The translations under genes were made by a program, and so were the position numbers. Of a stretch of DNA of 64,000 bases, positions 25,982 to 34,683 are shown piece by piece. The notes beneath the pieces are model-generated. The model did not search any database, was not told the origin of the DNA, and was given only the letters and a program-made list of their open reading frames with translations. Positions within the stretch are counted from its first letter, which is position 1; each line of letters starts with the position of its first letter. Origin of the DNA: Mongoliitalea daihaiensis (GTDB taxonomy: Bacteria > Bacteroidota > Bacteroidia > Cytophagales > Cyclobacteriaceae); NCBI RefSeq assembly GCF_021596945.1, contig NZ_CP063779.1, positions 4,128,001 to 4,192,000 of the forward strand, read 5' to 3'.

Positions 25982-26928
25982 TGTCTCACCCATCTAATGA
26001 TTTCTTGTTCTTGACTAGGATTAAACCATTGATAAGCCTCGTCTCTTCGAAACCAAGTCAATTGTCTTTTAGCATAACGCCGGGAATTCCGCTTGAGAAG
26101 TCGTGTAGCCTCTTCCAAATCATATTCCCCATCCAAGAACCCAAATATTTCAGTATAGCCTACTGTTTGAAGTGCGTTTAACTCTTTGTAAGGATACAAT
26201 TGTTGTGCCTCTTCCAGAAGCCCTTGCTCAAGCATTCGATCCATTCGATGGTCTATGCGCGAATAAAGCTCTTCCCGATCCCTTTCCAATGCAATTTTTA
26301 TGATTTTGAAAGTGCGTTCAACCGACTTTTTATTTCTAAAACTAGAGTACGCTTGGCCTGTAGCACGACAAACTTCCAATGCACGCATCAATCGTTGCGG
26401 ATTTTTTTGATCCACTACCTCAAAATAGTTTGGATCCAATTGTTTCACCTCGGTTTGTAACCAAGTTATTCCATATTTTTCATAAGAATCAATAATGTCT
26501 GCTCTTACACTAGAAGAAATATCCGGTATTTCATCAAAACCTTTACAGACAGCGTCAATATAAAGTCCTGAACCACCTGTAAGAATAACTACAGGGTATT
26601 TAATGAATAGTTGTTCCAATAATAGCAAAACATCCTTTTCGAATTGCTTCACATCATATGAATCAAAAATAGAATGTGAATCAATCAAATGATGACGGGC
26701 AAGTGATAATTCCTGGGCAGAAGGTTTTGCAGTACCAATATTCATCTCTTTAAAGAACTGCCGACTGTCTGCTGAAATAATTTCTGTGTTGAACTCATTC
26801 GCCAATTTAATAGCTAATTCAGTTTTCCCCACGGCTGTAGGTCCTGCTAAGACCACTACTGTAGGATAAATTTTTGGATACGACAAAGGAGGAATATTTT
26901 TAAGAATTACATGAATATAAGCAATCAA
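25966..26928 (-). CDS. miaA: tRNA dimethylallyltransferase
   Basis: The 320-residue enzyme adds a dimethylallyl group to A37 of tRNAs reading UNN codons. Family marks are the P-loop GPTAVGKT (29-36), SADSRQFFKEMNIGTAKP, LTGGSGLYIDAV and QRLMRALEV. The N-terminus is about 18 residues longer than usual before the P-loop, but no later ATG fits. The 3' end overlaps the convergent small membrane gene by 16 bp. Confidence 0.95.
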   Translation of the reverse strand: MIAYIHVILKNIPPLSYPKIYPTVVVLAGPTAVGKTELAIKLANEFNTEIISADSRQFFKEMNIGTAKPSAQELSLARHHLIDSHSIFDSYDVKQFEKDVLLLLEQLFIKYPVVILTGGSGLYIDAVCKGFDEIPDISSSVRADIIDSYEKYGITWLQTEVKQLDPNYFEVVDQKNPQRLMRALEVCRATGQAYSSFRNKKSVERTFKIIKIALERDREELYSRIDHRMDRMLEQGLLEEAQQLYPYKELNALQTVGYTEIFGFLDGEYDLEEATRLLKRNSRRYAKRQLTWFRRDEAYQWFNPSQEQEIIRWVRHQLNG

Positions 26929-27110
26929 GCAGATTTAGCAACGTAAAGGAAACATTTTCTCAAAAACACCAGATTTGCTGATTACTTTCGAAACATCATT
27001 ACTTGAACACTTATGCAACTAACAGATTAGAAAATATTTTATTTTCTTCACAGAAAATTGCTTGTGTCTATATTTTTTTTAATTTCATACAAAATTACAA
27101 TTTTAATTAA

Positions 27111-27848
27111 ATGATTAACAAAAAGGTTCTGATTGTAGAGGATAATGCACTAAACAGAAAGGTATTTGAAAACATCATTGGGCAGCGTTATCATCTCGAA
27201 ATCGCAGAAAACGGCTTTCAGGCAATTGAGAAAATCAGACAAGATCATTTTGATCTAATTTTACTCGATATACAAATGCCGATCATGGATGGCGTAACAG
27301 CTTGTCGAATGATCAAATCTGAAAAGCTTAGTACTGCCCCAATCATAGCACTTTCAGCTTATTCTGATGAATCAGACAGGGCGTTATTCATCTCCTCTGG
27401 ATTTGATGACTTTATTGCTAAACCAGTCAAGCCACAAGTTTTATTAAAAATTCTAAATTTTTTTTTGGAAAAAAAAGTATCCTCCGATGGGTATGCCTCT
27501 TTTGAAAAACTTTCAATGGAAACTGTTGAAAAATTGAGGAAATACAATACACCAGAAAATATTCAGATCGTATATGAAGATTTTCTTGAAGAAACGAACA
27601 TGATTCTTGGGGAAATTGAAAAGTTGTTAGCATCAAACAAGCTGGATGAAATCGGTCCAAAAATTCACATTATCAAAGGAAACTCTGGCACGCTTGGCGC
27701 AATTGCTCTCTATAAATTTTGTGAATCATTAGAATTAAATATAAAACGTCAAAATTTTGACAACATTGAAAAAGAATATATAACTTTGAAAGAAATAGTG
27801 AGCTCTTTCGAAAATCATTTGAAGTCTCATCCAATTTTAAACTCATGA
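27111..27848 (+). CDS. Response regulator with C-terminal HPt domain
   Basis: The 245-residue protein joins a receiver domain (1-120; acidic pair Glu10-Asp11, phospho-acceptor Asp53 in LLDIQMP, Lys104 in AKPVK) to a histidine phosphotransfer domain (about 135-245) with His186 in HIIKGNSGTLGA. It can accept a phosphoryl group on Asp and pass it via His, acting inside a multistep phosphorelay. No histidine kinase is adjacent. It overlaps the next gene by 4 bp (ATGA), pointing to translational coupling with a stand-alone receiver. Confidence 0.92.
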   Translation: MINKKVLIVEDNALNRKVFENIIGQRYHLEIAENGFQAIEKIRQDHFDLILLDIQMPIMDGVTACRMIKSEKLSTAPIIALSAYSDESDRALFISSGFDDFIAKPVKPQVLLKILNFFLEKKVSSDGYASFEKLSMETVEKLRKYNTPENIQIVYEDFLEETNMILGEIEKLLASNKLDEIGPKIHIIKGNSGTLGAIALYKFCESLELNIKRQNFDNIEKEYITLKEIVSSFENHLKSHPILNS

Positions 27849-28222
27849 CAAGTTCAAAAAAAATTTTAGTCGCTGAAGACAGTTCCGTCATTATCAATTT
27901 GACCAAGAATGTACTATTGTTTGAAAAATACCATATTACAGCAGTAAAAAACGGAAAGCAGGTATTAGATAAGCTTGCGCAAGAAGATTTTGATTTGATA
28001 TTGATGGATATTAATATGCCATTAATGGATGGAATTGAATGTACAAAAGCTGTACGCTCCCTTGAAAATCAAAACAAAGCGACGATTCCAATTGTTGCTA
28101 TCACAGGGAATTACAAAAATTACACCTTAGATGATTTCAAAAAAGCAGGAATGAACGATTATGTTCAGAAACCACTTGACTACGATTTGTTGCTGGCAAC
28201 AGTGAAGAAACACTTGTCCTGA
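27845..28222 (+). CDS. Single-domain response regulator (CheY-like)
   Basis: The 125-residue protein is only a receiver domain: Glu11-Asp12, Asp55 (LMDINMP), Thr87 (AITGN) and Lys109 (QKPLD). It lacks an output domain, so it probably acts by binding a partner or as the HPt partner of the preceding gene, with which it overlaps by 4 bp. The next gene starts 3 bp after its stop. Confidence 0.92.
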   Translation: MTSSKKILVAEDSSVIINLTKNVLLFEKYHITAVKNGKQVLDKLAQEDFDLILMDINMPLMDGIECTKAVRSLENQNKATIPIVAITGNYKNYTLDDFKKAGMNDYVQKPLDYDLLLATVKKHLS

Positions 28223-28225
28223 TTC

Positions 28226-28504
28226 ATGCAAATTAAATACACGAAAAATTTTCTGGATAAATTAGAGAATATTTTTGCGTCATCCGAATACGTCTTACGT
28301 TATGAGAAAGGCAATTTTAAGTCGGGTTATTGCATTCTAAAGGATACTAAAATCGTTGTAGTTAATAAATATTATCCTCTTGACGGAAAAATCAACACGC
28401 TATTAGAAATAATTAAGGAGCTAAATTTCAACCCTCAAGATTTCAATGATAAGAAAATCCAAGATTTAATCAGTGAATTACAACAAACCGTTTTAAAACT
28501 TTGA
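28226..28504 (+). CDS. Conserved hypothetical protein, 92 aa
   Basis: The small soluble protein (MQIKYTKNFLDKLENIFASSEYVLRYEKGNFKSG in its first part, given as positions 1-34) has a beta hairpin-like KSGYCILKDTKIVVVNKYYPLDG and a C-terminal helix. I recall similar small proteins in Bacteroidota but no function. It lies tightly between a receiver protein and an MBL hydrolase, overlapping the latter by 4 bp. Confidence 0.75.
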   Translation: MQIKYTKNFLDKLENIFASSEYVLRYEKGNFKSGYCILKDTKIVVVNKYYPLDGKINTLLEIIKELNFNPQDFNDKKIQDLISELQQTVLKL

Positions 28505-29262
28505 AAATTACTTTTTTAGGAACAGGAACATCTCAAGGTGTCCCAGTCATTGGGTGCTACTGTCCTGTTTGTAGCTCATTGGATTTCAGAGATAAGCGTT
28601 TAAGGAGTTCTATCCTCGTGGAGATTCAGGATCAAACATTTGTCATTGACACAGGACCTGATTTTAGACAGCAAATGTTACGGGAGAAAGTCCGAAAGCT
28701 AGATGCAGTCCTATTTACACACGAGCACAAAGATCATACAGCTGGACTCGATGACATACGTTCTTTCAATTTTTTGCAAAAAAAAGATATGCCTATTTAT
28801 GGCACTTCCAAAGTTTTGAATCAAATCAAACGTGAATTCGCATACATATTTGAAGCAGTAAAGTACCCAGGAGTGCCAGCTGTGGAGATACATGAAATTA
28901 CAAAAGATCCTTTTCAAATTGGCGATATCCCCATCATTCCTATACAAGTTTTACACTATAAGCTCCCTGTTTTAGGTTTCCGATTTGATGATTTCACTTA
29001 TATCACAGATGCAAAATATATCGAGGAAGAAGAGTTTGAAAAAATAAAAGGAAGTAAGGTGTTGGTTTTAAATGCTTTGCAGCAAACACATCACCTTTCC
29101 CATTTAACCTTGGTAGAAGCCTTGGAATGGGTAGAAAAAATCAAACCGGAAAAAGCATATTTTACGCATATCAGTCATAAATTAGGATGTCATCAAGAGA
29201 TTGAAAAAGACTTACCAGAGAATGTTTTTCTTGCATATGATGGCTTGACAGTCAACCTTTAG
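28501..29262 (+). CDS. MBL-fold metallohydrolase (PhnP/RNase Z-like)
   Basis: The 253-residue protein is a metallo-beta-lactamase fold hydrolase: N-terminal MKITFLGTGTSQGVP, a CxxCxxC-like pair (CYCPVC) near 18-23, the metal site THEHKDHTAG with His/Asp ligands, and later ITDAKY and THISHKLG. The layout is that of PhnP-type cyclic phosphodiesterases. The start is TTG at 28501, fixed by the conserved GTGTSQG motif and overlapping the previous stop by 4 bp. The substrate is unknown; cyclic nucleotide or phosphodiester cleavage is the usual activity. Confidence 0.88.
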   Translation: MKITFLGTGTSQGVPVIGCYCPVCSSLDFRDKRLRSSILVEIQDQTFVIDTGPDFRQQMLREKVRKLDAVLFTHEHKDHTAGLDDIRSFNFLQKKDMPIYGTSKVLNQIKREFAYIFEAVKYPGVPAVEIHEITKDPFQIGDIPIIPIQVLHYKLPVLGFRFDDFTYITDAKYIEEEEFEKIKGSKVLVLNALQQTHHLSHLTLVEALEWVEKIKPEKAYFTHISHKLGCHQEIEKDLPENVFLAYDGLTVNL

Positions 29263-29264
29263 CT

Positions 29265-30830
29265 ATGCATCTGAATTATCATTTCCTCAAGTTTCTGTGC
29301 CCTGAGTTGGACTCCTCTTTCCAAGGATTTCAAATACGTTCATGCTTTTCTCAGAATAAAGATGAATTGGTCATCTTGCTTCAAAAAGATGAACAGACGG
29401 CTTGCATCCGGGCAAATCTTTTGCCCATATATTCATGTCTGAGCTTTCCGAAGGACTTTAAAAGAAGCAAAAAAAATACTGTCAACCTCTTTGACGAGTG
29501 GATTGGACAAGAAGTCCATTCAATCACTCCACTGAATTATGAAAGGGCATTCACTATCAATTTGAAAAGTGGAGATGTAATTATATTTAAACTTCATGGA
29601 ACTAGGAGCAATATTCTATACTACAAATCAAGTGAAGAATATCCCATTAAAATTTTCAGGAATGAAATCAGAGAAGATTTAGAGATTCTTAAGGATTCCT
29701 TATCCGTCCAACTTGACTTAAGCTTTGAACGGTTTAACGAACTTGCTGGGAATGCATCAAAATTTTTACCCACCTTGGGTAAAATCCCTAGAGAATGGCT
29801 AAAATCACAAGGATATATCGATGCTGATCTGAATACAAAGTGGTCGCTTATTCAAGAAGTTCAGGATAGGCTAGAAAGCCCGCTATTTTCGATTGTCCAA
29901 CTAGGAGGAGAATACCATCTCTCACTCCTTCCTGAACACTCTGTAATTTTTCAATCAAGCAAAGCCATAGAAGCATGCAATGAATTGTTTCGCTACCGTG
30001 TGGTTGTTCAAACCTTTCATAAAGAAAAAGCAAAATGGGTTCGTCAACTTGAAGATCAACTAAAAAAGAGTCAAGCATATATTCAAAAAACAGAAGAAAA
30101 ACTTTTAGAACTTCTAGATCAAAATTCTCCTGCTCAAAAAGCAGATGTCCTGATGGCAAATTTACATCAAATTCCCAGGGGAGCAGTTTCTGCTACGCTT
30201 TTCAATTTCTACACCAATCAAGAAGAAGAATTTTCTTGGAAACAAGGTGTGAGCCCACAGAAAGTCGCCGAAAATTTTTATAGAAAATCAAAAAACAGAA
30301 AAATTGAAATCAACCAATTAGAAGAAAATTTGAGGGCTAAAGAAAGGTTGGTCGAACAGCTGCAAGAACAACGAAGTGAGCTACTAACAATTGAGGATTT
30401 TAAAAGTCTACGTCAATTTGTCAAAGATAACAACTTCACCCACACAGCAAAATCACAAGAAGAAACTGTCCCATTCAAACGTTTTGAAATTGATAGTTTT
30501 GAAGTATTAGTCGGTAAATCGGCTAAAGCAAATGACGAATTATTGCGCAGATATGCCTGGAAAGAAGACTTATGGTTACATGCAAAGGACGTCTCTGGCT
30601 CTCATGTACTGATAAAATATAAATCAGGAATTCCATTTCCTTCACAGGTGATAGAGAAAGCTGCTGCTTTAGCTGCTTATTATTCAAAAAACAAGAACGA
30701 AAGTTTAGCGGCCGTCATAGTTACGCCCGCTAAATATGTGCGCAAAGCAAAAGGTTCTGCCCCAGGGGCTGTAATGGTTGACAAAGAAAAAACTGTATTG
30801 GTCATTCCTCAAGACCCAGCTAGCATTTAA
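29265..30830 (+). CDS. rqcH: NFACT-family ribosome quality control protein
   Basis: The 521-residue protein matches the RqcH/Rqc2/NEMF family: NFACT-N region (about 1-180), helix-hairpin segment, a long coiled coil (about 255-380, EKAKWVRQLEDQLKKSQ) and a C-terminal NFACT-R domain with DLWLHAKDVSGSHVLIK and YVRKAKGSAPGAV. RqcH binds stalled 50S subunits and adds alanine tails to mark nascent chains for degradation. It follows the MBL gene by 2 bp, so it is in the phosphorelay operon. Its TAA shares TTAA with the convergent gene. Confidence 0.9.
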   Translation: MHLNYHFLKFLCPELDSSFQGFQIRSCFSQNKDELVILLQKDEQTACIRANLLPIYSCLSFPKDFKRSKKNTVNLFDEWIGQEVHSITPLNYERAFTINLKSGDVIIFKLHGTRSNILYYKSSEEYPIKIFRNEIREDLEILKDSLSVQLDLSFERFNELAGNASKFLPTLGKIPREWLKSQGYIDADLNTKWSLIQEVQDRLESPLFSIVQLGGEYHLSLLPEHSVIFQSSKAIEACNELFRYRVVVQTFHKEKAKWVRQLEDQLKKSQAYIQKTEEKLLELLDQNSPAQKADVLMANLHQIPRGAVSATLFNFYTNQEEEFSWKQGVSPQKVAENFYRKSKNRKIEINQLEENLRAKERLVEQLQEQRSELLTIEDFKSLRQFVKDNNFTHTAKSQEETVPFKRFEIDSFEVLVGKSAKANDELLRRYAWKEDLWLHAKDVSGSHVLIKYKSGIPFPSQVIEKAAALAAYYSKNKNESLAAVIVTPAKYVRKAKGSAPGAVMVDKEKTVLVIPQDPASI

Positions 30831-31195
30831 AAAGCTGAACGGGGTTTAGCAGGGGGGCCTAAACTTATCTTATTGAAGCCTTTCACAAGCACTACCGTAC
30901 CAGCTATACCAATTGCTCCACCAGCGTAAAGAAGACCTCTCCCCCATTCAGGATTACTTCCAAGTAATTGTCCTCCCAAAATCGTGACAGAATACCCTAT
31001 CGTTGCTACCAAAATACCGTTTTTTAATTGATTTTGAGCTTGATTTAAATTCAACTTGACCTCATACAAATCTTGCTCCAATTGCATGATAGTTCGCTTC
31101 ATTGTCTCATCAGCCATCTGAGTGGCTCCGGTTTGAGCATGCACACTAACACCATAAAGAAAAAAACCTAAAACAAGCGTGACAACTTTCCTCAT
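30827..31195 (-). CDS. Secreted or membrane small protein of the LytS/LytTR operon
   Basis: The 122-residue product begins at an ATG at 31195 that overlaps the LytTR gene stop by 4 bp (ATGA); an ATG at 31207 is possible. It has a signal peptide (MRKVVTLVLGFFLYGVSVHA|Q), a helical stretch (TIMQLEQDLYEVKLNLNQAQ) and two hydrophobic segments (about 59-75 and 87-103). I do not recognise it. Translational coupling suggests it works with the two-component system. Confidence 0.72.
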   Translation of the reverse strand: MRKVVTLVLGFFLYGVSVHAQTGATQMADETMKRTIMQLEQDLYEVKLNLNQAQNQLKNGILVATIGYSVTILGGQLLGSNPEWGRGLLYAGGAIGIAGTVVLVKGFNKISLGPPAKPRSAF

Positions 31196-31962
31196 TTGTT
31201 TATCCATTCCTTAAATTGACTTACCTTTTCTCTTGATACTATTAAATCTGTAAATGATGGAGAATTTAAAGAAAGCAATAGTCTACCGTTTTGATAGGGC
31301 TTCATTTCCTGCAAATAATCCATACTGACGATTGAAGAACGATTGATTCTATAAAATTCCGTTGGATTTAATAACTGATCTTCCAACTCTTGCAAGCTAT
31401 AATCCACGATGTATTTTTTTGAGTCCCCTGAACAAACAAGGTACGTAACACTGTTTTCCGTGAAGAAATAAGCTATATCTTGGACGGAAACCAACTTAAT
31501 TTTGTTGCTATATTTGGCCAAAAACCGTTGCTTATATACTTTGTCATGATAACCATGAAATATCTGTTGTAAAACTTCAGCAGAAAGAGCACTTTTTTGA
31601 TCATCCCACAAGAACTTTTTTGCCTTTTCTATCGCTGCAATCAATCGGTCTTCCTGTATGGGCTTTAAGATGTAATCGATACAATTATGATCAAAAGACT
31701 GCAAAGCATATTGATCATAGGCTGTGATAAAGACAATTGGTGTAGTTATCTTGAAAAGTTTTAATACATCAAAGCTCAACCCATCCGCTAGATGCAAATC
31801 GCAAAACAAAACATCAAAATTGTTTTGATGATGCAGGATATGTGTGAGATCCTCTAACGATTGCCCCGTATACATGATTTGAGCGGTAGGATTGTGCTGA
31901 GAAATAATAGACTGAATCCTTTTCTTGGTCAATGGCTCATCCTCTACTATCGCTATTTTCAT
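31192..31962 (-). CDS. LytTR-family response regulator
   Basis: The 256-residue protein has a receiver domain (1-118; Asp8-like acidic site EDEP, phospho-acceptor Asp55 in LFCDLHLADGL, Lys105-type lysine in ILKPIQ) and a LytTR DNA-binding domain (about 148-255; FLAKYSNKIKLVSVQDIAYF, RINRSSIVSMDYL). It overlaps its sensor kinase gene by 26 bp. LytTR regulators bind direct repeats upstream of envelope or secretion genes; targets here are unknown. Confidence 0.93.
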   Translation of the reverse strand: MKIAIVEDEPLTKKRIQSIISQHNPTAQIMYTGQSLEDLTHILHHQNNFDVLFCDLHLADGLSFDVLKLFKITTPIVFITAYDQYALQSFDHNCIDYILKPIQEDRLIAAIEKAKKFLWDDQKSALSAEVLQQIFHGYHDKVYKQRFLAKYSNKIKLVSVQDIAYFFTENSVTYLVCSGDSKKYIVDYSLQELEDQLLNPTEFYRINRSSIVSMDYLQEMKPYQNGRLLLSLNSPSFTDLIVSREKVSQFKEWINK

Positions 31963-32965
31963 ATGGTTCGATTAATGGTAGTTTCACTTCAAAAAATTCT
32001 TCTGTACTTACAACATGTACATTTCTACCTAAGAACTTATATCTAGCCCGAATGTTTTCAAGTCCTATACCAGTAGATGTCTCTATGATTGACTTTACTT
32101 GCTTTTTATTATGAATTGTAATTGCGTCGGAAGATGCTGAAATGCTAACTTCCAACGGTTTTACATCCGTGAAATAATTATGTTTAACTACATTCTCTAC
32201 CAATAACTGAAGGACAGCTGGTGGTAAAAGTTTAGGCAAACACTCCTGATGAATATCTTGCTGAAAGCTCAGTGAGCCCTGAAATCTTATTTCTAACAAT
32301 TCAATATACTTTTTTAAAAAGGTCAATTCCTCTTCTAAGCTAACTAATTCAACATTTCTTTTATTGAGGATATATCGATAAATATCCGATAGTTTATGAA
32401 GGTATTGATCTGCCAATTTGGGGTTTTCATAAATCAGCGAAGAAAGAATACTGAGGTTGTTAAAGAAAAAGTGAGGATTTATTTGTGCATTCAATGCATC
32501 CAACTTGGCATTTACTGTCAATGTCTTCAGGCGCTCTGCTTCCAATTTTTTCTCACTGAATTTCTTGTTGAAATAATAAATGGCATTCACACTGTTCAAA
32601 AAGAGATTTACACGATAAACAAAGGCCGCTGTAAAGAAAAAGTTTTGCCATGAGTATGAAAAGGGACCTCCTAAAATATTACCGGTGATTAGCACGGATG
32701 AGGATGCAAGTAATCCTACAAATACTAAGCTGACAACAAACTGAATAATTAGAGGATGAATTGTTTTAGGAAAAAAAGATGATTTTTTTTCAAGCCATTC
32801 GTTGATGATCCAAATCCCGAAAACATTGTAAAATACTACTATCAAAAGATAATGGGCAGGCAAATCAACTTGATACAGTCGATCACCATCCAACAATGAA
32901 ATATTTAAAAATGAGTAAATCCCCAGAAGGGTAGCAAACAAATATCTGTATGCATGTCCAAACAT
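31937..32965 (-). CDS. LytS/YehU-type sensor histidine kinase
   Basis: The 342-residue membrane protein has four hydrophobic segments (about 8-25, 38-56, 72-95, 106-128), a short coiled coil, and a His_kinase domain with the phospho-acceptor His165 in NAQINPHFFFNNLS, plus a HATPase region (LLPPAVLQLLVENVVKHN, GIGLENIRARY). No extracellular sensor domain is present, so it probably senses within the membrane. It is the first gene of a three-gene overlapping operon. Confidence 0.93.
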   Translation of the reverse strand: MFGHAYRYLFATLLGIYSFLNISLLDGDRLYQVDLPAHYLLIVVFYNVFGIWIINEWLEKKSSFFPKTIHPLIIQFVVSLVFVGLLASSSVLITGNILGGPFSYSWQNFFFTAAFVYRVNLFLNSVNAIYYFNKKFSEKKLEAERLKTLTVNAKLDALNAQINPHFFFNNLSILSSLIYENPKLADQYLHKLSDIYRYILNKRNVELVSLEEELTFLKKYIELLEIRFQGSLSFQQDIHQECLPKLLPPAVLQLLVENVVKHNYFTDVKPLEVSISASSDAITIHNKKQVKSIIETSTGIGLENIRARYKFLGRNVHVVSTEEFFEVKLPLIEPYENSDSRG

Positions 32966-33030
32966 TGGATATCAAATAAGGGCGTTTAGTTGATTCATTT
33001 TAACAGGAAAAACATTAAAATGTTTTAAAA

Positions 33031-33059
33031 AATAAAGGAGCCCTTACGGCTCCCTTATT
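33031..33059 (-). terminator. Intrinsic terminator, fasciclin lipoprotein gene
   Basis: GGAGCC pairs with GGCTCC across a 5-nt loop, with further A/T pairing outside one mismatch. On the minus strand a T-rich run follows (A-run 33021-33036 on the plus). It lies 13 bp after the gene's stop. Confidence 0.85.
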
Positions 33060-33072
33060 TATTGTGATAGTA

Positions 33073-34533
33073 TTAATCTAACTCGGGTAAAAGTACTCCG
33101 TCAATTACATGGACAACACCATTCTCGATGGCTACATCAGCCGCTACTACATTATATATATTTCCTTCAGCATCTGTCACGGTTACATTATTACCTGTTC
33201 TTGTTACAGTTAAATCCTCACCAGCTAAGGTTGGTACTGTGTTTACACCTTCAGCTAAATCAAATGAGAAAGCTACTGCAGGCACAACATGAAATCCTAA
33301 TACTTTAGTAACTGCTTCGGCTCCTAGTGTTTCTATGAGTGCTTCCAATGAATTTAAATTCAAAGTTTCCAAAAGATCACCAAAGGCAGCATTCGTTGGA
33401 GCAAATACTGTAATGGCTTCAGCATCAAGAAGAGTTCCTCCTAAATCAGCTGCTGTTACTGCTGCTAAAAGTGTAGTCAATTCAGCCGCTGTAGCAGCTT
33501 CTACTACATTTGGAAGATCGATTTCTGGAAGAAGAACACCATCAATTACATGGACTACCCCATTTTCGATTTCAACATCAGCCGTAACCACATTACGTGT
33601 ATTGCCAGCAGCATCTGTTACCGTTACATTACTCCCGTCTCTTGTGACTGTTAAGGTTTGTCCAGCTAAGGTGGTGAATGTATTTGTTGGCTGCAAGTCA
33701 GCTGCGAATGCAGTCGCACCCACTACGTGAAAACCTAAAACGGTTTCTAAGTTTTCAATACCACCAATTCTTGCTACTAATTGCGCTAAACTCGTTGCGT
33801 TGAATGCCTCTAAAGCATTGCCAAATGCATCATTGGTTGGGGCAAATACAGTGATCGCAGGAGCTGCTAACAATGCGTCAGCTAAACCATCCACTTCTGT
33901 TACTGCAGCTAACAATGTTGTCAAACCTGCCGCAGTTGCTGCTTCCACCAAGTTTGGTGCAGGTGTTTGTGGCAAGTCAATTTCAGGCAATAAAACTCTG
34001 TCAATTACGTGAACTACACCATTACTGATTCTCACATCAGCTGTAACCACATTTGCCGTATTCCCTGCTGCATCTACAACAGTTACAGTGTTTCCTTGTC
34101 TATTGACAGTCAAGGATTGGCCGGAAAGCGTGGTGAAGTTGTTTGTAGCTCCTAAATCCGCTGCCAAAGCAACAGCCGGTACTACGTGAAAACCTAAAAC
34201 TGTTTCTAGATTTTCAGGACCTCCCAATGCATCCACCAATTGATTTAGATCAGATGCACCGAAAGCTGTTAGTGCAGCTGCAAAAGCATCATTGGTAGGA
34301 GCAAAAACAGTAATTGCATTAGCTTCCAATAATGCAGGAGCTAAACCTGGCACTGCTTGTACCGCAGCAAGTAAAGTTGTCAAACCCGCCTGATTGGCTG
34401 CATCTACTAAATTAGCTGCCTCTGGTTCAGGTCTCATGTCTTCATCATCGTTACATGCTACAATCGCAAACAAAAATGCGAATACAAGTAAATACTTTGA
34501 TAAATTTTGCATAGTTAAATTGTTTAGTTTCAT
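33073..34533 (-). CDS. Lipoprotein with three fasciclin (FAS1) domains
   Basis: The 486-residue protein starts at ATG 34533 (ATG 34512 is possible) with a lipoprotein signal, LVFAFLFAIVAC, so it is probably anchored in the outer membrane. Three FAS1 domains follow, each with NLVEAATAAGLTTLLAAV-like helix, ITVFAPTNDAF (H1), and GVVHVIDGVLLPEID (H2). FAS1 domains mediate adhesion or polymer interaction. The three copies are diverged, unlike the giant gene's modules. An upstream open extension to 34674 is not used because it lacks a signal and precedes the lipoprotein start. Confidence 0.93.
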   Translation of the reverse strand: MKLNNLTMQNLSKYLLVFAFLFAIVACNDDEDMRPEPEAANLVDAANQAGLTTLLAAVQAVPGLAPALLEANAITVFAPTNDAFAAALTAFGASDLNQLVDALGGPENLETVLGFHVVPAVALAADLGATNNFTTLSGQSLTVNRQGNTVTVVDAAGNTANVVTADVRISNGVVHVIDRVLLPEIDLPQTPAPNLVEAATAAGLTTLLAAVTEVDGLADALLAAPAITVFAPTNDAFGNALEAFNATSLAQLVARIGGIENLETVLGFHVVGATAFAADLQPTNTFTTLAGQTLTVTRDGSNVTVTDAAGNTRNVVTADVEIENGVVHVIDGVLLPEIDLPNVVEAATAAELTTLLAAVTAADLGGTLLDAEAITVFAPTNAAFGDLLETLNLNSLEALIETLGAEAVTKVLGFHVVPAVAFSFDLAEGVNTVPTLAGEDLTVTRTGNNVTVTDAEGNIYNVVAADVAIENGVVHVIDGVLLPELD

Positions 34534-34635
34534 GTTCTTTAACCGATAAAATCCAATGTAGATACATGAAATTCTCTGAACTGTCGTATAAACTAGCTGA
34601 ACTGTGCATTTAAAAAGCTGAATTGTAAAAAAAAA

Positions 34636-34659
34636 GACCTCCACTTGTATGGAGGCCTC
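34636..34659 (-). terminator. Intrinsic terminator, pyk
   Basis: GAGGCCTCCA and TGGAGGTC form a stem with a short loop, and on the minus strand are followed by nine T residues (A-run 34627-34635). It lies 25 bp after the pyk stop. Confidence 0.85.
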
Positions 34660-34683
34660 TTTATGAAATAACAAAATTCTTTT

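Noticed and set aside
34534-34674. N-terminal extension of the fasciclin lipoprotein
   Set aside because: The lipoprotein signal ending in Cys must be near the N-terminus; the extension also runs into the pyk terminator region.
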